Below, piece after piece: positions 50,472-58,110 of a DNA stretch of 64,000 bases; within the stretch, counting starts at the first letter, position 1; each line of letters opens with the position of its first letter. Both the position numbers and the translations under genes were made by a program. Source of the stretch: Solirubrobacteraceae bacterium (GTDB taxonomy: Bacteria; Actinomycetota; Thermoleophilia; Solirubrobacterales; Solirubrobacteraceae). Below the pieces are notes generated by a model. That model ran no database searches and was not told the origin of the DNA. It was given only the letters and a program-made list of their open reading frames with translations. Location of the stretch: contig JALNWQ010000009.1 in assembly GCA_023230855.1 (NCBI GenBank), positions 124,001 through 188,000 on the forward strand, written 5' to 3'.

Positions 50472-52016
50472 ATGGCCTCCACCCCCACCGCCGCCGTTCC
50501 CGACGTCATCGCCGTGATCGGTGCGGGGACGATGGGCGCGGGGATCGCGCAGCTCGCCGCCCAGGCCGGCGCGCGCACGTTGTTGCACGACCCGGTGCCC
50601 GAGGCCCTGGAGCGCGGGGTCGCCGGGATCGGCAAGGTCCTCGACCGCCTGGCCGCCAAGGGCAAGATCACCGCCGAGGACGCCGCCGCGATCCGCGGCC
50701 GGATCGAGCCGGCCGCGACGCTCACCGACCTCGCCGGCGCCGGCATGGTCATCGAGGCGGCCCCGGAGCGGCTGCAGATCAAGCTCGACCTCTTCAACGA
50801 GCTGGCCGGGATCCTCGACGACGACGCGATCCTCGCGACGAACACGTCGTCGCTGTCGGTCACCGAGATCGCGGCGTCCACCCCCAACGCGTCCCGGGTC
50901 GTCGGGCTGCACTTCTTCAACCCCGCCCCCGTCATGCGGCTCGTCGAGGTCGTCGCCGGCGAGCACACCTCCGACCGCGCGGTGGCGATCGCCCGCGCCG
51001 TCGGCGAGGCGATGGGCAAGCACGTCGTCGACGCCGCAGACGTCGCCGGGTTCCTCGTCAACCGCGTCAACCGCCCCTACTCCCTCGAAGCGCTCAAGCT
51101 CCTCCAAGAACAGATCGCCACCGTCGAGCAGATCGACCGCATCTGCCGCCAAGCCGCCCGGTTCCGCATGGGCCCCTTCGAGCTCATGGACCTCATCGGC
51201 ATCGAGACCAACCACGCCGTCGCCGAGAGCTTCCACCGCCAGAGCTACGGCGAGCCGCGCTACCAGCCCTCGCCGCTCGCCGCCCGCAAGATCGCAGCCG
51301 GCACCCTGGGCCGCAAGACCGGGTCCGGCTGGTACGCCTACGCCGAGGGCGCCGCGCACCGGCCCGACGACGTCGACCCGCCCGCCACCGGCGGGGGCAA
51401 CGACCGCACCATCGCGATCGTCGGCGACCTGCCCGTCGCCGCCGAGCTGCGCACCGCCGCCGGCGACGCCGGGTTCACCGTCGGCGACGACGACGCGTGG
51501 CTCGTGCTCGACCTGCGCACCGACGACGACGCGCCCCTCCCCGCCGGGCCGCGCGCCGTGTCGCTGCACCGCGGCTCGCTCCACGCCATCGCGCCGACCG
51601 CGGCCGGGTTCCACGCGCTCGCGCCCCTCGCCGCCGCCCAACTGATCGAGACGACGACCACCGCGACCACCGACCCCGACGCGATCGAGCGGCTGACGGC
51701 GTTCATCGCCGCGATCGGCCGCCACCCCGAGCCGGTCGCCGACGCGCCGGGCCTCGTCGCCGGACGGATCGTCGCCCAGCTCATCAACGAGGCGGCGTTC
51801 CTCATCGGAGAGGGCAACGGCACGCCGGAGGACGTCGACGCCGGCCTGCGGCTGGGCGTCAACCACCCGCAGGGCCCGGTCGCCTGGGCCGACCGCCTGG
51901 GCGTCGCCCACGTCGTCGCGATCCTCGACGCGCTGCACCGCGAGCTCGGCGAGCCCCGCTACCGCGTCGCCCCGCTCCTCCGCCGACGGCTCGCCGTCGG
52001 CGGCGGGCTCGCGTAG
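50472..52016 (+). CDS. 3-hydroxyacyl-CoA dehydrogenase (PaaH/PaaC type)
   Basis: 514 residues from MASTPTAAVPDVIAVIGAGT. GAGTMGAGIAQLAAQAGARTL is the NAD Rossmann motif, NTSSLSVTEIAAS and GLHFFNPAPVMRLVEVVAG the substrate and catalytic His region, then the C-terminal domain (FRMGPFELMDLIG) and a second copy-like domain (PGLVAGRIVAQLINEAAFLI, LRLGVNHPQGPVAWADRLG). That duplicated C-terminal domain gives the PaaH length. The last gene of the block; ends at a strong hairpin. Confidence 0.92.
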   Translation: MASTPTAAVPDVIAVIGAGTMGAGIAQLAAQAGARTLLHDPVPEALERGVAGIGKVLDRLAAKGKITAEDAAAIRGRIEPAATLTDLAGAGMVIEAAPERLQIKLDLFNELAGILDDDAILATNTSSLSVTEIAASTPNASRVVGLHFFNPAPVMRLVEVVAGEHTSDRAVAIARAVGEAMGKHVVDAADVAGFLVNRVNRPYSLEALKLLQEQIATVEQIDRICRQAARFRMGPFELMDLIGIETNHAVAESFHRQSYGEPRYQPSPLAARKIAAGTLGRKTGSGWYAYAEGAAHRPDDVDPPATGGGNDRTIAIVGDLPVAAELRTAAGDAGFTVGDDDAWLVLDLRTDDDAPLPAGPRAVSLHRGSLHAIAPTAAGFHALAPLAAAQLIETTTTATTDPDAIERLTAFIAAIGRHPEPVADAPGLVAGRIVAQLINEAAFLIGEGNGTPEDVDAGLRLGVNHPQGPVAWADRLGVAHVVAILDALHRELGEPRYRVAPLLRRRLAVGGGLA

Positions 52017-52084
52017 TCCGCCAGGCCGGACCCGGCCGGCGGGCCCACCACCGGGCCGGCGCCGGGAGCCCGGGCCGAGGCCGA

Positions 52085-52114
52085 CCGCACGAGGCGGGGC
52101 CCGGCCTCGTGCGG
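52085..52114. terminator. bidirectional hairpin terminator
   Basis: Stem of 11 perfect base pairs (CCGCACGAGGC and GCCTCGTGCGG) with an 8-base loop, between the convergent dehydrogenase and yoeB genes, three bases beyond the yoeB stop. It has no U-tract, which is normal for high-GC actinomycete I-type terminators. Confidence 0.6.
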
Positions 52115-52117
52115 CCC

Positions 52118-52378
52118 TCATCGCGCGTAGTGGTACCGGGCCTGAAGGATCACCAGATCGTCGTCACGCACCTGGTAGACGAGGCGGTGCTCCTCGGTGA
52201 TCCGTCGCGACCACGCGCCGCTGATCCCGTACTTCAACGGCTCCGGCTTGCCGATGCCGTCGGTCGGGTCGCGCAACGCGTCGTCGATCAGGCGGTTGAT
52301 CCGCTTGACGATCGCGCGATCGACGCGTTGCCAATGCCCGTAGTCCTCCCACCCCTGCGGGGTGAAGACGAGCCTCAC
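52118..52378 (-). CDS. yoeB: Txe/YoeB-family toxin
   Basis: 86 residues. RRITEEHRLVYQV and LQARYHYAR carry the Glu/Arg/His group of YoeB ribosome-dependent mRNA interferases, and the overall length is typical. GTG start overlaps the yefM TGA (GTGA). Expected to cleave mRNA on the ribosome when YefM is degraded. Confidence 0.93.
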   Translation of the reverse strand: MRLVFTPQGWEDYGHWQRVDRAIVKRINRLIDDALRDPTDGIGKPEPLKYGISGAWSRRITEEHRLVYQVRDDDLVILQARYHYAR

Positions 52379-52626
52379 CCGCGATCGAGTGGCCGCTCGA
52401 CCGTGTCGCCGCGCTCGGCGGCGTCGGCGGCGTCGAGCAACCGCCGCGCGTTGGCCGGCGACCGGAAGAGGTAGGCCGTCTCCTCCCAGGCGGCGTAGTC
52501 GTCGGCCGACATCAGCACGGCGTTGCCGCGCTTGGACGTGATCTCGATCGGCGCCCGATCGTCGTTGACCTGCTCGATCAGCGGAAACAGCGTCCGCCGT
52601 GCCTCGCTGGCGGTGATCGCCATCAT
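52375..52626 (-). CDS. yefM: YefM-family antitoxin
   Basis: 83 residues. AITASEARRTLFPLIEQVN is the Phd/YefM DNA-binding N-terminus and ITSKRGNAVLMSADDYAAW the core; the C-terminal tail binds YoeB. Two adjacent ATGs (52626, 52623). It is autoregulated, in all likelihood through the inverted repeat 11 bases upstream. Confidence 0.93.
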   Translation of the reverse strand: MMAITASEARRTLFPLIEQVNDDRAPIEITSKRGNAVLMSADDYAAWEETAYLFRSPANARRLLDAADAAERGDTVERPLDRG

Positions 52627-52636
52627 GACCTCCCTG

Positions 52637-52658
52637 GTGGTACCAGATACCGTACCAC
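52637..52658. promoter_or_regulatory. inverted repeat operator of yefM-yoeB
   Basis: Arms GTGGTAC (52637-52643) and GTACCAC (52652-52658) with an 8-bp spacer, 11 bp upstream of yefM. The arms resemble the GTAC cores of known YefM operators, and also those of operator A at 25105. Confidence 0.6.
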
Positions 52659-52675
52659 GACTCGACCTCGACCCG

Positions 52676-55624
52676 TCAGTCCTGCGCGACGAACGCGCGC
52701 CGTCGGCCGTCCCACGCCCACGCGGCGAGGAACGCGGGCGGGTCCTCGCGCAGCGCCCGGGTGTCGGGGCGGTACCACGACGTCACCGGCAGCCGCTCCA
52801 CGACCCGCACGACGTCGGGCCGCCCCGTGGACGGCCGACCGGCGAACGCCGCGTCCAGGTCGTCCGCCGTCAGCTCCTGCCCGGAGCGCAGCTGGACGAC
52901 GGCGACGAGCCGGGGCGGACGACCGCGACGCACGCGGCCGGTGGCGGTGAGCTCCCGCTCCGAGTGCACCGCCGCCCCATCCACGGCGGACAGCGCCTCG
53001 AGCGTGTCGCGCACCTCCAACGGCGACCGGGGGCCGTCCTTGCCCGGCACGAGCATCCGCGCCTGGTCGACCATCCAGAACTCGCCGGACGCGTCGCGCC
53101 GCACGAGGTCGCCGGTGACCATCCACGCGTCGTCGGGGGCGAAGACGCCGCGCAACGCCCTCACCGCTCCGGTGACGACGAGCGCCCGGTCGGCCTCCGC
53201 CAGCAGCATCCCCGTCTCGCCCGGGACGGCGGCGATCGCCATCCCGCGGTCGTCGAGGACCGGCGCGTGCGCGTCGAGGTCCCAGCGGACGACGCGCATC
53301 CGGGCGCCCCCGGGCAACGGCCGACCGAGCGCGCCGACGTTGCGACCGCCGAGGTTGACGAGCACCCCGTGGGTGTCGGCGGCCGAGTAGAACTCGACGA
53401 CCCGCGCGGGCGCGAACCGCTTGAGCACGCGACGCCACAGGTCCGGCGTCATCCCCGACCCGACGAACAACCGGATCGGATGGCGCTCCTCGCCGCGATG
53501 ATGCGGGGCGTCGACGAGCTCGCGCAGCATCGTCCACGTGTACGTCACGACCGTCGCGCCGTAGCGACGAACCTCGGCCCAGAACGTGTCGACGTCGAAC
53601 GACGACGCCATCGCCAGCCGCGACCCGCCGGCGATCGCGCCCCCAAGGCCCACGAGCAGCCCCGACGGGTGCGACGGCGGGGTGAGGCAGTACACCGTGT
53701 CCTCGACGGTGAGCGACGCGGCCGACGCGGTCCCGAGCGCGCTGAGGAGCCAGCGGCCGTTCGTCACCCGGTTGACCCGCAGCGACGAGCCGTCGCCGGT
53801 GAAGAGGATGAACGCGAGGTCCCGGGCCTGCCCGGGGTTGGGTCGGTACCAGGCGGGCGGGACGACGGTGGTCTCGTCGATCCGCTCCATGTCGATCACC
53901 CCGGCGGGCAGCTCGCGATCCCGCCCCCCACCGGACCCGAGGACCGCCACCGGCAGCCCGGTCGCGCGGGCCGGGTCGAGCAGGTCCGGCGCGCACACGA
54001 TCCGGTCGACGCGGCCCAGCGACGCCTCGAGCGCGGTGTCGCCCTCGGGCCGCAGGAACACCGCCACCGCGCCCATCCGGTTGAGCGCGACGGTCGCCGC
54101 GATCGCGCTCGGCCGGGAGCGCATGAGCACCCCCACGTGCTCGCCACGCCGGATCCCCAGGCTCAGCATCCCGTACGTCACCGCGTCGAACCGGTACTTC
54201 GCCTCCGCCCGGGTGTGCACGCGGTCGTCGAAGAGGAACTGCGACCGCTCCGGGTCGCGGTCGGCCTGCTCGTCGAGCAGCAGCGCGAGCGAGCCGCGGG
54301 TGCCGGGCCGGACCTGCTGCAGCAACGACAGCCGCGGGAGCTGCTCGACCGCCTCCTCCCCCAGGCCACGCAGCCTCCGGGCGGTCCGGGCGGTGCCGGT
54401 CGCCAGCAACCGCGCTGCGTCGACCGTCGCCTCGACGAGCGACTGGCCACCGACCCCCAGGCCGAACGCGGCCGGATCGTCCTCCGGCCCGGCCGACAGG
54501 CTGCGCAGCACCGCCGGACGGATCCCCTCGCCGTCGGTCCAGTGGATCCACTCGGCGACGACCGGCCACACGTCGGCGTCGGCCCGCGCCCCGGCGACGA
54601 GCCCGACGTGGCCCGTGCCGACCGTGTGGCCCCACACCTGCGCCCCCGGCGCGGCGCGCGCGATCGGACGCACCGACGCCGCCGGGGCGATCGCGTCCGC
54701 GGCGCCGTCGACCGCGAGCACCGGCACCGTGAGGTCGTCCAGCCCGACCGGATCCCCGGCCACGGGGAGCGGTCCCGCGAGCACCGCGTTCTGGGCGGCG
54801 AACGCCCGGCCCGCGGCGATGAGCGCCGGCCCGGGGAACGCGAACGACCGGTCCGCCTGCAGCAGGCGCCGGGACCCCTCGCGCGGCAACCGTCCGTCGC
54901 GGTCGCGCAGGCGGACGACGAAGTCGACCCGTCGCTGGGTCGTGCGGCCCGGGTCGACGAAGCGGAGGAACCGCCGGCCGGCCCAGCCCGGGATCCGGAC
55001 GCCCACCTCGAGGAGCGCCGCGATCTCGGCGACGACGCTCGCCGGGGTGTCCTCGCCGGGCACGCCGAGCGCCTCGGACGGGTCGATCGGAGCGCCGAGC
55101 GTCACGACCGACGCGACCCCCTGCGACGAGCGGTGCGCCACCGCGAGGTAGGCGAGCAGCCCACCCTGGCTGTAGCCGACGACGTGCACGCTGCGACCGG
55201 CGACCGCGATGACGTCGTCGATCGCCGCCGACACCGCCTGGACCCGCCGACCCAGCATGCCGGGCACGTCGTGATGGTCGTCCCGCGGCGGGGCGAGCTC
55301 GACGACCCACGGGTCGACGCCCCGGTCGGCGAGGCGCTGCACCGCGGAGACGTCGCTCGTGAGGTCCCACACCTCGCCCGTGAGGACGAGCGGGGCGACG
55401 AGCAGCGCGGGCGCACCGGTCGGCGGGACGTCCGGGAAGTACCGGCGCAGCCGGTACTCGGCGCCCCGACCGACGACCGCGTAAGGCGCACGGTGGGCGG
55501 CGACCTCGGCCGTGCCGACCCGCGACAGGGCGAGGGCGTCGCGGGCGAGCGCCAGCGACCGCGCCGACCACGTTCCCGCGGCGGCCGCGGCGGACGGCAT
55601 CCCGGGGCGGGGCAGGCTGCGCAT
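52676..55624 (-). CDS. PHA-synthase-like alpha/beta hydrolase fused to AMP-binding acyl-CoA synthetase domain
   Basis: 982 residues from MRSLPRPGMPSAAAAAG. Residues about 60-400: hydrolase with PALLVAPLVLTGEVWDLT, nucleophile Ser152 in VVGYSQGGLLAYL and a late His (TGHVGLVAG). From about 440: an adenylation-like domain. Its P-loop is degenerate (ILFTGDGSSLRVNRVTN at about 605, no SGTTGxPK), the GD motif remains in WMVTGDLVRRD, and the C-terminal LPVTSWYRPDT lacks the usual catalytic lysine. Similar two-domain proteins exist in mycobacteria, annotated as acyl-CoA synthetases. It may be a thioesterase or acyltransferase with an inactive ligase. The upstream region of the open frame (to 55780) is not used. 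Confidence 0.8.
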   Translation of the reverse strand: MRSLPRPGMPSAAAAAGTWSARSLALARDALALSRVGTAEVAAHRAPYAVVGRGAEYRLRRYFPDVPPTGAPALLVAPLVLTGEVWDLTSDVSAVQRLADRGVDPWVVELAPPRDDHHDVPGMLGRRVQAVSAAIDDVIAVAGRSVHVVGYSQGGLLAYLAVAHRSSQGVASVVTLGAPIDPSEALGVPGEDTPASVVAEIAALLEVGVRIPGWAGRRFLRFVDPGRTTQRRVDFVVRLRDRDGRLPREGSRRLLQADRSFAFPGPALIAAGRAFAAQNAVLAGPLPVAGDPVGLDDLTVPVLAVDGAADAIAPAASVRPIARAAPGAQVWGHTVGTGHVGLVAGARADADVWPVVAEWIHWTDGEGIRPAVLRSLSAGPEDDPAAFGLGVGGQSLVEATVDAARLLATGTARTARRLRGLGEEAVEQLPRLSLLQQVRPGTRGSLALLLDEQADRDPERSQFLFDDRVHTRAEAKYRFDAVTYGMLSLGIRRGEHVGVLMRSRPSAIAATVALNRMGAVAVFLRPEGDTALEASLGRVDRIVCAPDLLDPARATGLPVAVLGSGGGRDRELPAGVIDMERIDETTVVPPAWYRPNPGQARDLAFILFTGDGSSLRVNRVTNGRWLLSALGTASAASLTVEDTVYCLTPPSHPSGLLVGLGGAIAGGSRLAMASSFDVDTFWAEVRRYGATVVTYTWTMLRELVDAPHHRGEERHPIRLFVGSGMTPDLWRRVLKRFAPARVVEFYSAADTHGVLVNLGGRNVGALGRPLPGGARMRVVRWDLDAHAPVLDDRGMAIAAVPGETGMLLAEADRALVVTGAVRALRGVFAPDDAWMVTGDLVRRDASGEFWMVDQARMLVPGKDGPRSPLEVRDTLEALSAVDGAAVHSERELTATGRVRRGRPPRLVAVVQLRSGQELTADDLDAAFAGRPSTGRPDVVRVVERLPVTSWYRPDTRALREDPPAFLAAWAWDGRRRAFVAQD

Positions 55625-55634
55625 CGACCGGACT

Positions 55635-55659
55635 GTACCGGGGGTCCGGGGCGCGGTAC
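55635..55659. promoter_or_regulatory. inverted repeat in divergent promoter
   Basis: GTACCG (55635-55640) and CGGTAC (55654-55659), 13 bp apart, between the fusion gene (minus) and the hydrolase (plus). Arms resemble the GTAC arms of operator A. A possible site for one of the tandem TetRs. Confidence 0.4.
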
Positions 55660-55729
55660 GGCGCGCCGCGAGGTCGCCGCGCGACGGACGGGACGTCCGC
55701 CGACGGACGGACGGCAGGCCGCCGGGGCG

Positions 55730-55735
55730 TACCAT
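55730..55735 (+). promoter_or_regulatory. -10 box TACCAT
   Basis: TACCAT ends seven bases before ATG 55743 and overlaps the alternative ATG at 55734, favouring the downstream start and a leaderless transcript. Confidence 0.4.
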
Positions 55736-55742
55736 GCCGTTG

Positions 55743-56651
55743 ATGGCACGGACCGAGCCCCTCGCGGACCGCGAAGCCACCGACCCCGCCGACCCCGTGC
55801 GCGAGCGTCGGACGTCGGTCTTCGGCTACGAGACGCGCGAGCTCTCCGTCGACGGGCGCGGCCCGGCGGTGGTGATGATCCACGGGTACGGGGACTCGGC
55901 CGACACGTGGCGACCACTCATGCGCCGGTTCGCCGCCGCGGGCCGGGCCGCGGTGGCGATCGACCTGCCGGGGTTCGGCCGGGCGTCGCGGTTGAAGCGC
56001 GGCGCGCTGCTGCCGCAGTGGGACGACTTCTGCGGCGCGGTGGTCGAGGCCACGGCGAAGCGCACCGGCGGGGACGTCGTCGTGGCGGGCAACTCGCTCG
56101 GCGGCCTGCTGACGCTGCGGCTCGCGCAGCGTCAGGACCTGCCGATCGCGGGGATCATGCCGTTGGCCCCGGCCGGGGTGCAGGTGCCGCCGTGGAGCGC
56201 GCTGTTGCAGCACGACCCCGCGATCCACCGGGTGCTGGCGATGCCGGTGCCGCTGCCGCGCCGGATGGTCGCCGGTGGGGTGAGCCAGGTGTTCCGGCGG
56301 GTCGCGTTCGCCGAGCCCGCCGCCGCCGATCCGCAGATGATCGAGGGGTTCACCCAGCACCTCAGCACCCGCGGGTCGTTGACGCGGCTGCTGGACATCG
56401 GCCGCGCGCTCGTCGCGGAGATCCTCCCGGGCGGCCAGCCCCCGATCGCCCCGGAGCGGATCACCTGCCCGACGCTGCTCGTGTGGGGCACGAAGGACCG
56501 CCTGCTCGCCCCCGAGGGCGCCGCCGTCCTCGGCGAGGCCCTGCAGCACGGCCGGACGGTGATGCTCGAGGGCTGTGGCCACTGCCCACAGCTCGAGGCC
56601 ACCGACCGGGTGATGGAGCTCGCCGAGGAGTTCCTCGACGGGCTGGGTTGA
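55743..56651 (+). CDS. alpha/beta hydrolase
   Basis: 302 residues. VVMIHGYGDSADTWRPLMRR is the oxyanion loop, VVVAGNSLGGLLTLRLA carries nucleophile Ser118, LLVWGTKDRLLAPEGA the Asp and LEGCGHCPQLEATDRV the His: complete triad of a C-C hydrolase, haloperoxidase or esterase-type enzyme. Divergent from the hydrolase/ligase fusion and upstream of two TetR genes. Confidence 0.88.
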   Translation: MARTEPLADREATDPADPVRERRTSVFGYETRELSVDGRGPAVVMIHGYGDSADTWRPLMRRFAAAGRAAVAIDLPGFGRASRLKRGALLPQWDDFCGAVVEATAKRTGGDVVVAGNSLGGLLTLRLAQRQDLPIAGIMPLAPAGVQVPPWSALLQHDPAIHRVLAMPVPLPRRMVAGGVSQVFRRVAFAEPAAADPQMIEGFTQHLSTRGSLTRLLDIGRALVAEILPGGQPPIAPERITCPTLLVWGTKDRLLAPEGAAVLGEALQHGRTVMLEGCGHCPQLEATDRVMELAEEFLDGLG

Positions 56652-56666
56652 TCGGGCGTCGCACAG

Positions 56667-56737
56667 GGTGACCGCGTCACCACCATCACCGACATGTCGT
56701 GCGCGCCGATGGGTTGGTCCGCCTCCACCCCTATGAT
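56667..56737 (+). promoter_or_regulatory. inverted repeat and -10 of the tandem TetR operon
   Basis: GGTGAC-CGC-GTCACC (56667-56681), a perfect 15-bp inverted repeat, then -10 TATGAT (56732-56737) 11 bases before the ATG. No -35 at 17 bp. A candidate autoregulatory site. Confidence 0.45.
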
Positions 56738-56748
56738 GGTTGGGCGAC

Positions 56749-57375
56749 ATGAGCACGCCGCCCCGCACCACCCAGAGCCCGCGTGCGCTGGGCGACGACC
56801 AGGCCCGCCGCCTGTTGCGGTCCGGGCTGGAGCGCGCGCTCGAGCATGAGTCCGCGACCCAGGTGAGCATCGACCGGCTCACGCAGGAGGCCGGGGTCGC
56901 GCGGTCCACGTTCTACGTGTACTTCGAGGACAAGGGCGACTTCGTCAGCACCCTCGCGGCCGAGGCCCACGCCGAGGTCATCGGGTCGGCCGACTACTGG
57001 ATGGGGCTGTCGGCCCCGATCACGAAGGACGACGTCCGCGAGGCCGTCGAGCGGATGGTCGACGCGTTCCGCACGCACTACGCGGCGTTCGTCGCGGTGC
57101 AGGAGCTCGCCGCCGCCGACGCGCGCGTGCGAGAGCGGGCCGCGGCGTTCCTCGACGACGCGAGCACGACGATGACGGCGCACATCACCCGGGGCCTCGC
57201 CGAGGGGTTCGTCCGGCCCGGCGTCGACGCCGGCCGGGTCGCGCTGTGGCTCACGCTGCTCCTGGAGCGCGGGCTCCACACGCTCATCCTCCCCGCCGAC
57301 GCCGACGAGACCGACGACTACGTCGCCGCGCTCGTCGACATCGTGTGGAAGTCGATCTACGCGGGCGCCGCATGA
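56749..57375 (+). CDS. TetR-family regulator (first of tandem pair)
   Basis: 208 residues from MSTPPRTTQSPRALGDDQAR. HTH VSIDRLTQEAGVARSTFYVYFEDKGDFVSTL. The C-terminal ligand domain ends in a two-helix region (LLLERGLHTLIL, IVWKSIYAG). Its TGA overlaps the ATG of the second TetR by four bases (ATGA), and the two share many positions, such as RSTFY-YF-DK, DDVREA, and IVW-S-Y, showing a tandem duplication. Confidence 0.9.
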   Translation: MSTPPRTTQSPRALGDDQARRLLRSGLERALEHESATQVSIDRLTQEAGVARSTFYVYFEDKGDFVSTLAAEAHAEVIGSADYWMGLSAPITKDDVREAVERMVDAFRTHYAAFVAVQELAAADARVRERAAAFLDDASTTMTAHITRGLAEGFVRPGVDAGRVALWLTLLLERGLHTLILPADADETDDYVAALVDIVWKSIYAGAA

Positions 57376-58019
57376 GCTCCCGGGAGCAGATCCGGTCGGG
57401 CGCGCGTCGCGAGACGCGGCGCCGCGAGATCGCCGCCCGGCTCGAGCAGGCCGTCCGCGAGCTCATCGCCGCCGGCGAGCCGTACGCGACCCTGAGCGTC
57501 GAGCGGATGATGCGCCAGGCACGGCTGTCGCGCTCGACGTTCTACGCCTACTTCGCCGACAAGAGCGCGCTACTGCGGTACTGGGGCGCCCAGGTCCACG
57601 GCGAGGTCCGCGAGACCGCCGGCGGCGCCTGGTGGCTCATCGGCCCCGGGGTCACCCGCGACGACGTCCGGCGGGCCCTGACCGAGAGCGTCACGATCTA
57701 CGTCCCGCACTCGCCGCTCATGGCGATCGTGTCGCAGGCCGCCGCCTACGACGCCGACCTGCGCGAGCAGCTCGACGCCGAGATGATCGACCACATCGCC
57801 CAGCTCGAGGCCCACATCCGGTCCGGGCAGGAGGGCGGATGGATCGACCCGACCCTCCTCCCCGCCCCGACCGCCGGGTGGCTCATCCGGATGGCCGAGC
57901 GCGTGAGCGACACGGTGCTCGTCGACGTGCCGCCGGGCGCCGAGATGGACGCCCAGATCGACGCGTTCACCGAGATCGTGTGGAGCACGCTCTACGTCCT
58001 GCCGGACGACGCCGCCTGA
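57372..58019 (+). CDS. TetR-family regulator (second of tandem pair)
   Basis: 215 residues from MSSREQIRSGARRETRRREI. HTH LSVERMMRQARLSRSTFYAYFADKSALLRYW, then a helical domain with LTESVTIYVPHSPLMAIVSQ and a C-terminus (FTEIVWSTLYVLPDDAA) matching the first TetR. Coupled to it by an ATGA overlap, so the two may form a heterodimer. Ends 59 bases before a perfect palindrome that terminates it. Confidence 0.9.
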   Translation: MSSREQIRSGARRETRRREIAARLEQAVRELIAAGEPYATLSVERMMRQARLSRSTFYAYFADKSALLRYWGAQVHGEVRETAGGAWWLIGPGVTRDDVRRALTESVTIYVPHSPLMAIVSQAAAYDADLREQLDAEMIDHIAQLEAHIRSGQEGGWIDPTLLPAPTAGWLIRMAERVSDTVLVDVPPGAEMDAQIDAFTEIVWSTLYVLPDDAA

Positions 58020-58077
58020 CCGTCGCGCCCACGCGCACGGACCGTCCGCGCCGGCGCACGGCCGCGCCCGGGCTCGG

Positions 58078-58103
58078 CGGTCGGCGGGGCGCCCCGCCGA
58101 CCG
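58078..58103. terminator. perfect 26-bp palindrome, bidirectional terminator
   Basis: CGGTCGGCGGGGC followed immediately by GCCCCGCCGACCG, fully self-complementary, between the convergent TetR and nitrilase genes. It would form a 13-bp hairpin (with a few loop bases) or a cruciform; no U-tract. Confidence 0.6.
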
Positions 58104-58110
58104 GGAGCGG

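Noticed and set aside
36529..52016. The whole 36.5-52 kb stretch as a polyketide or siderophore cluster
   Set aside because: No carrier protein, ketosynthase or condensation domain; the AMP-ligases are plain acyl-CoA synthetases.
52523..56909. Two open frames over 1380 codons, one per strand
   Set aside because: Shadows of the hydrolase/ligase fusion and the divergent hydrolase; no family motifs and strongly biased composition.
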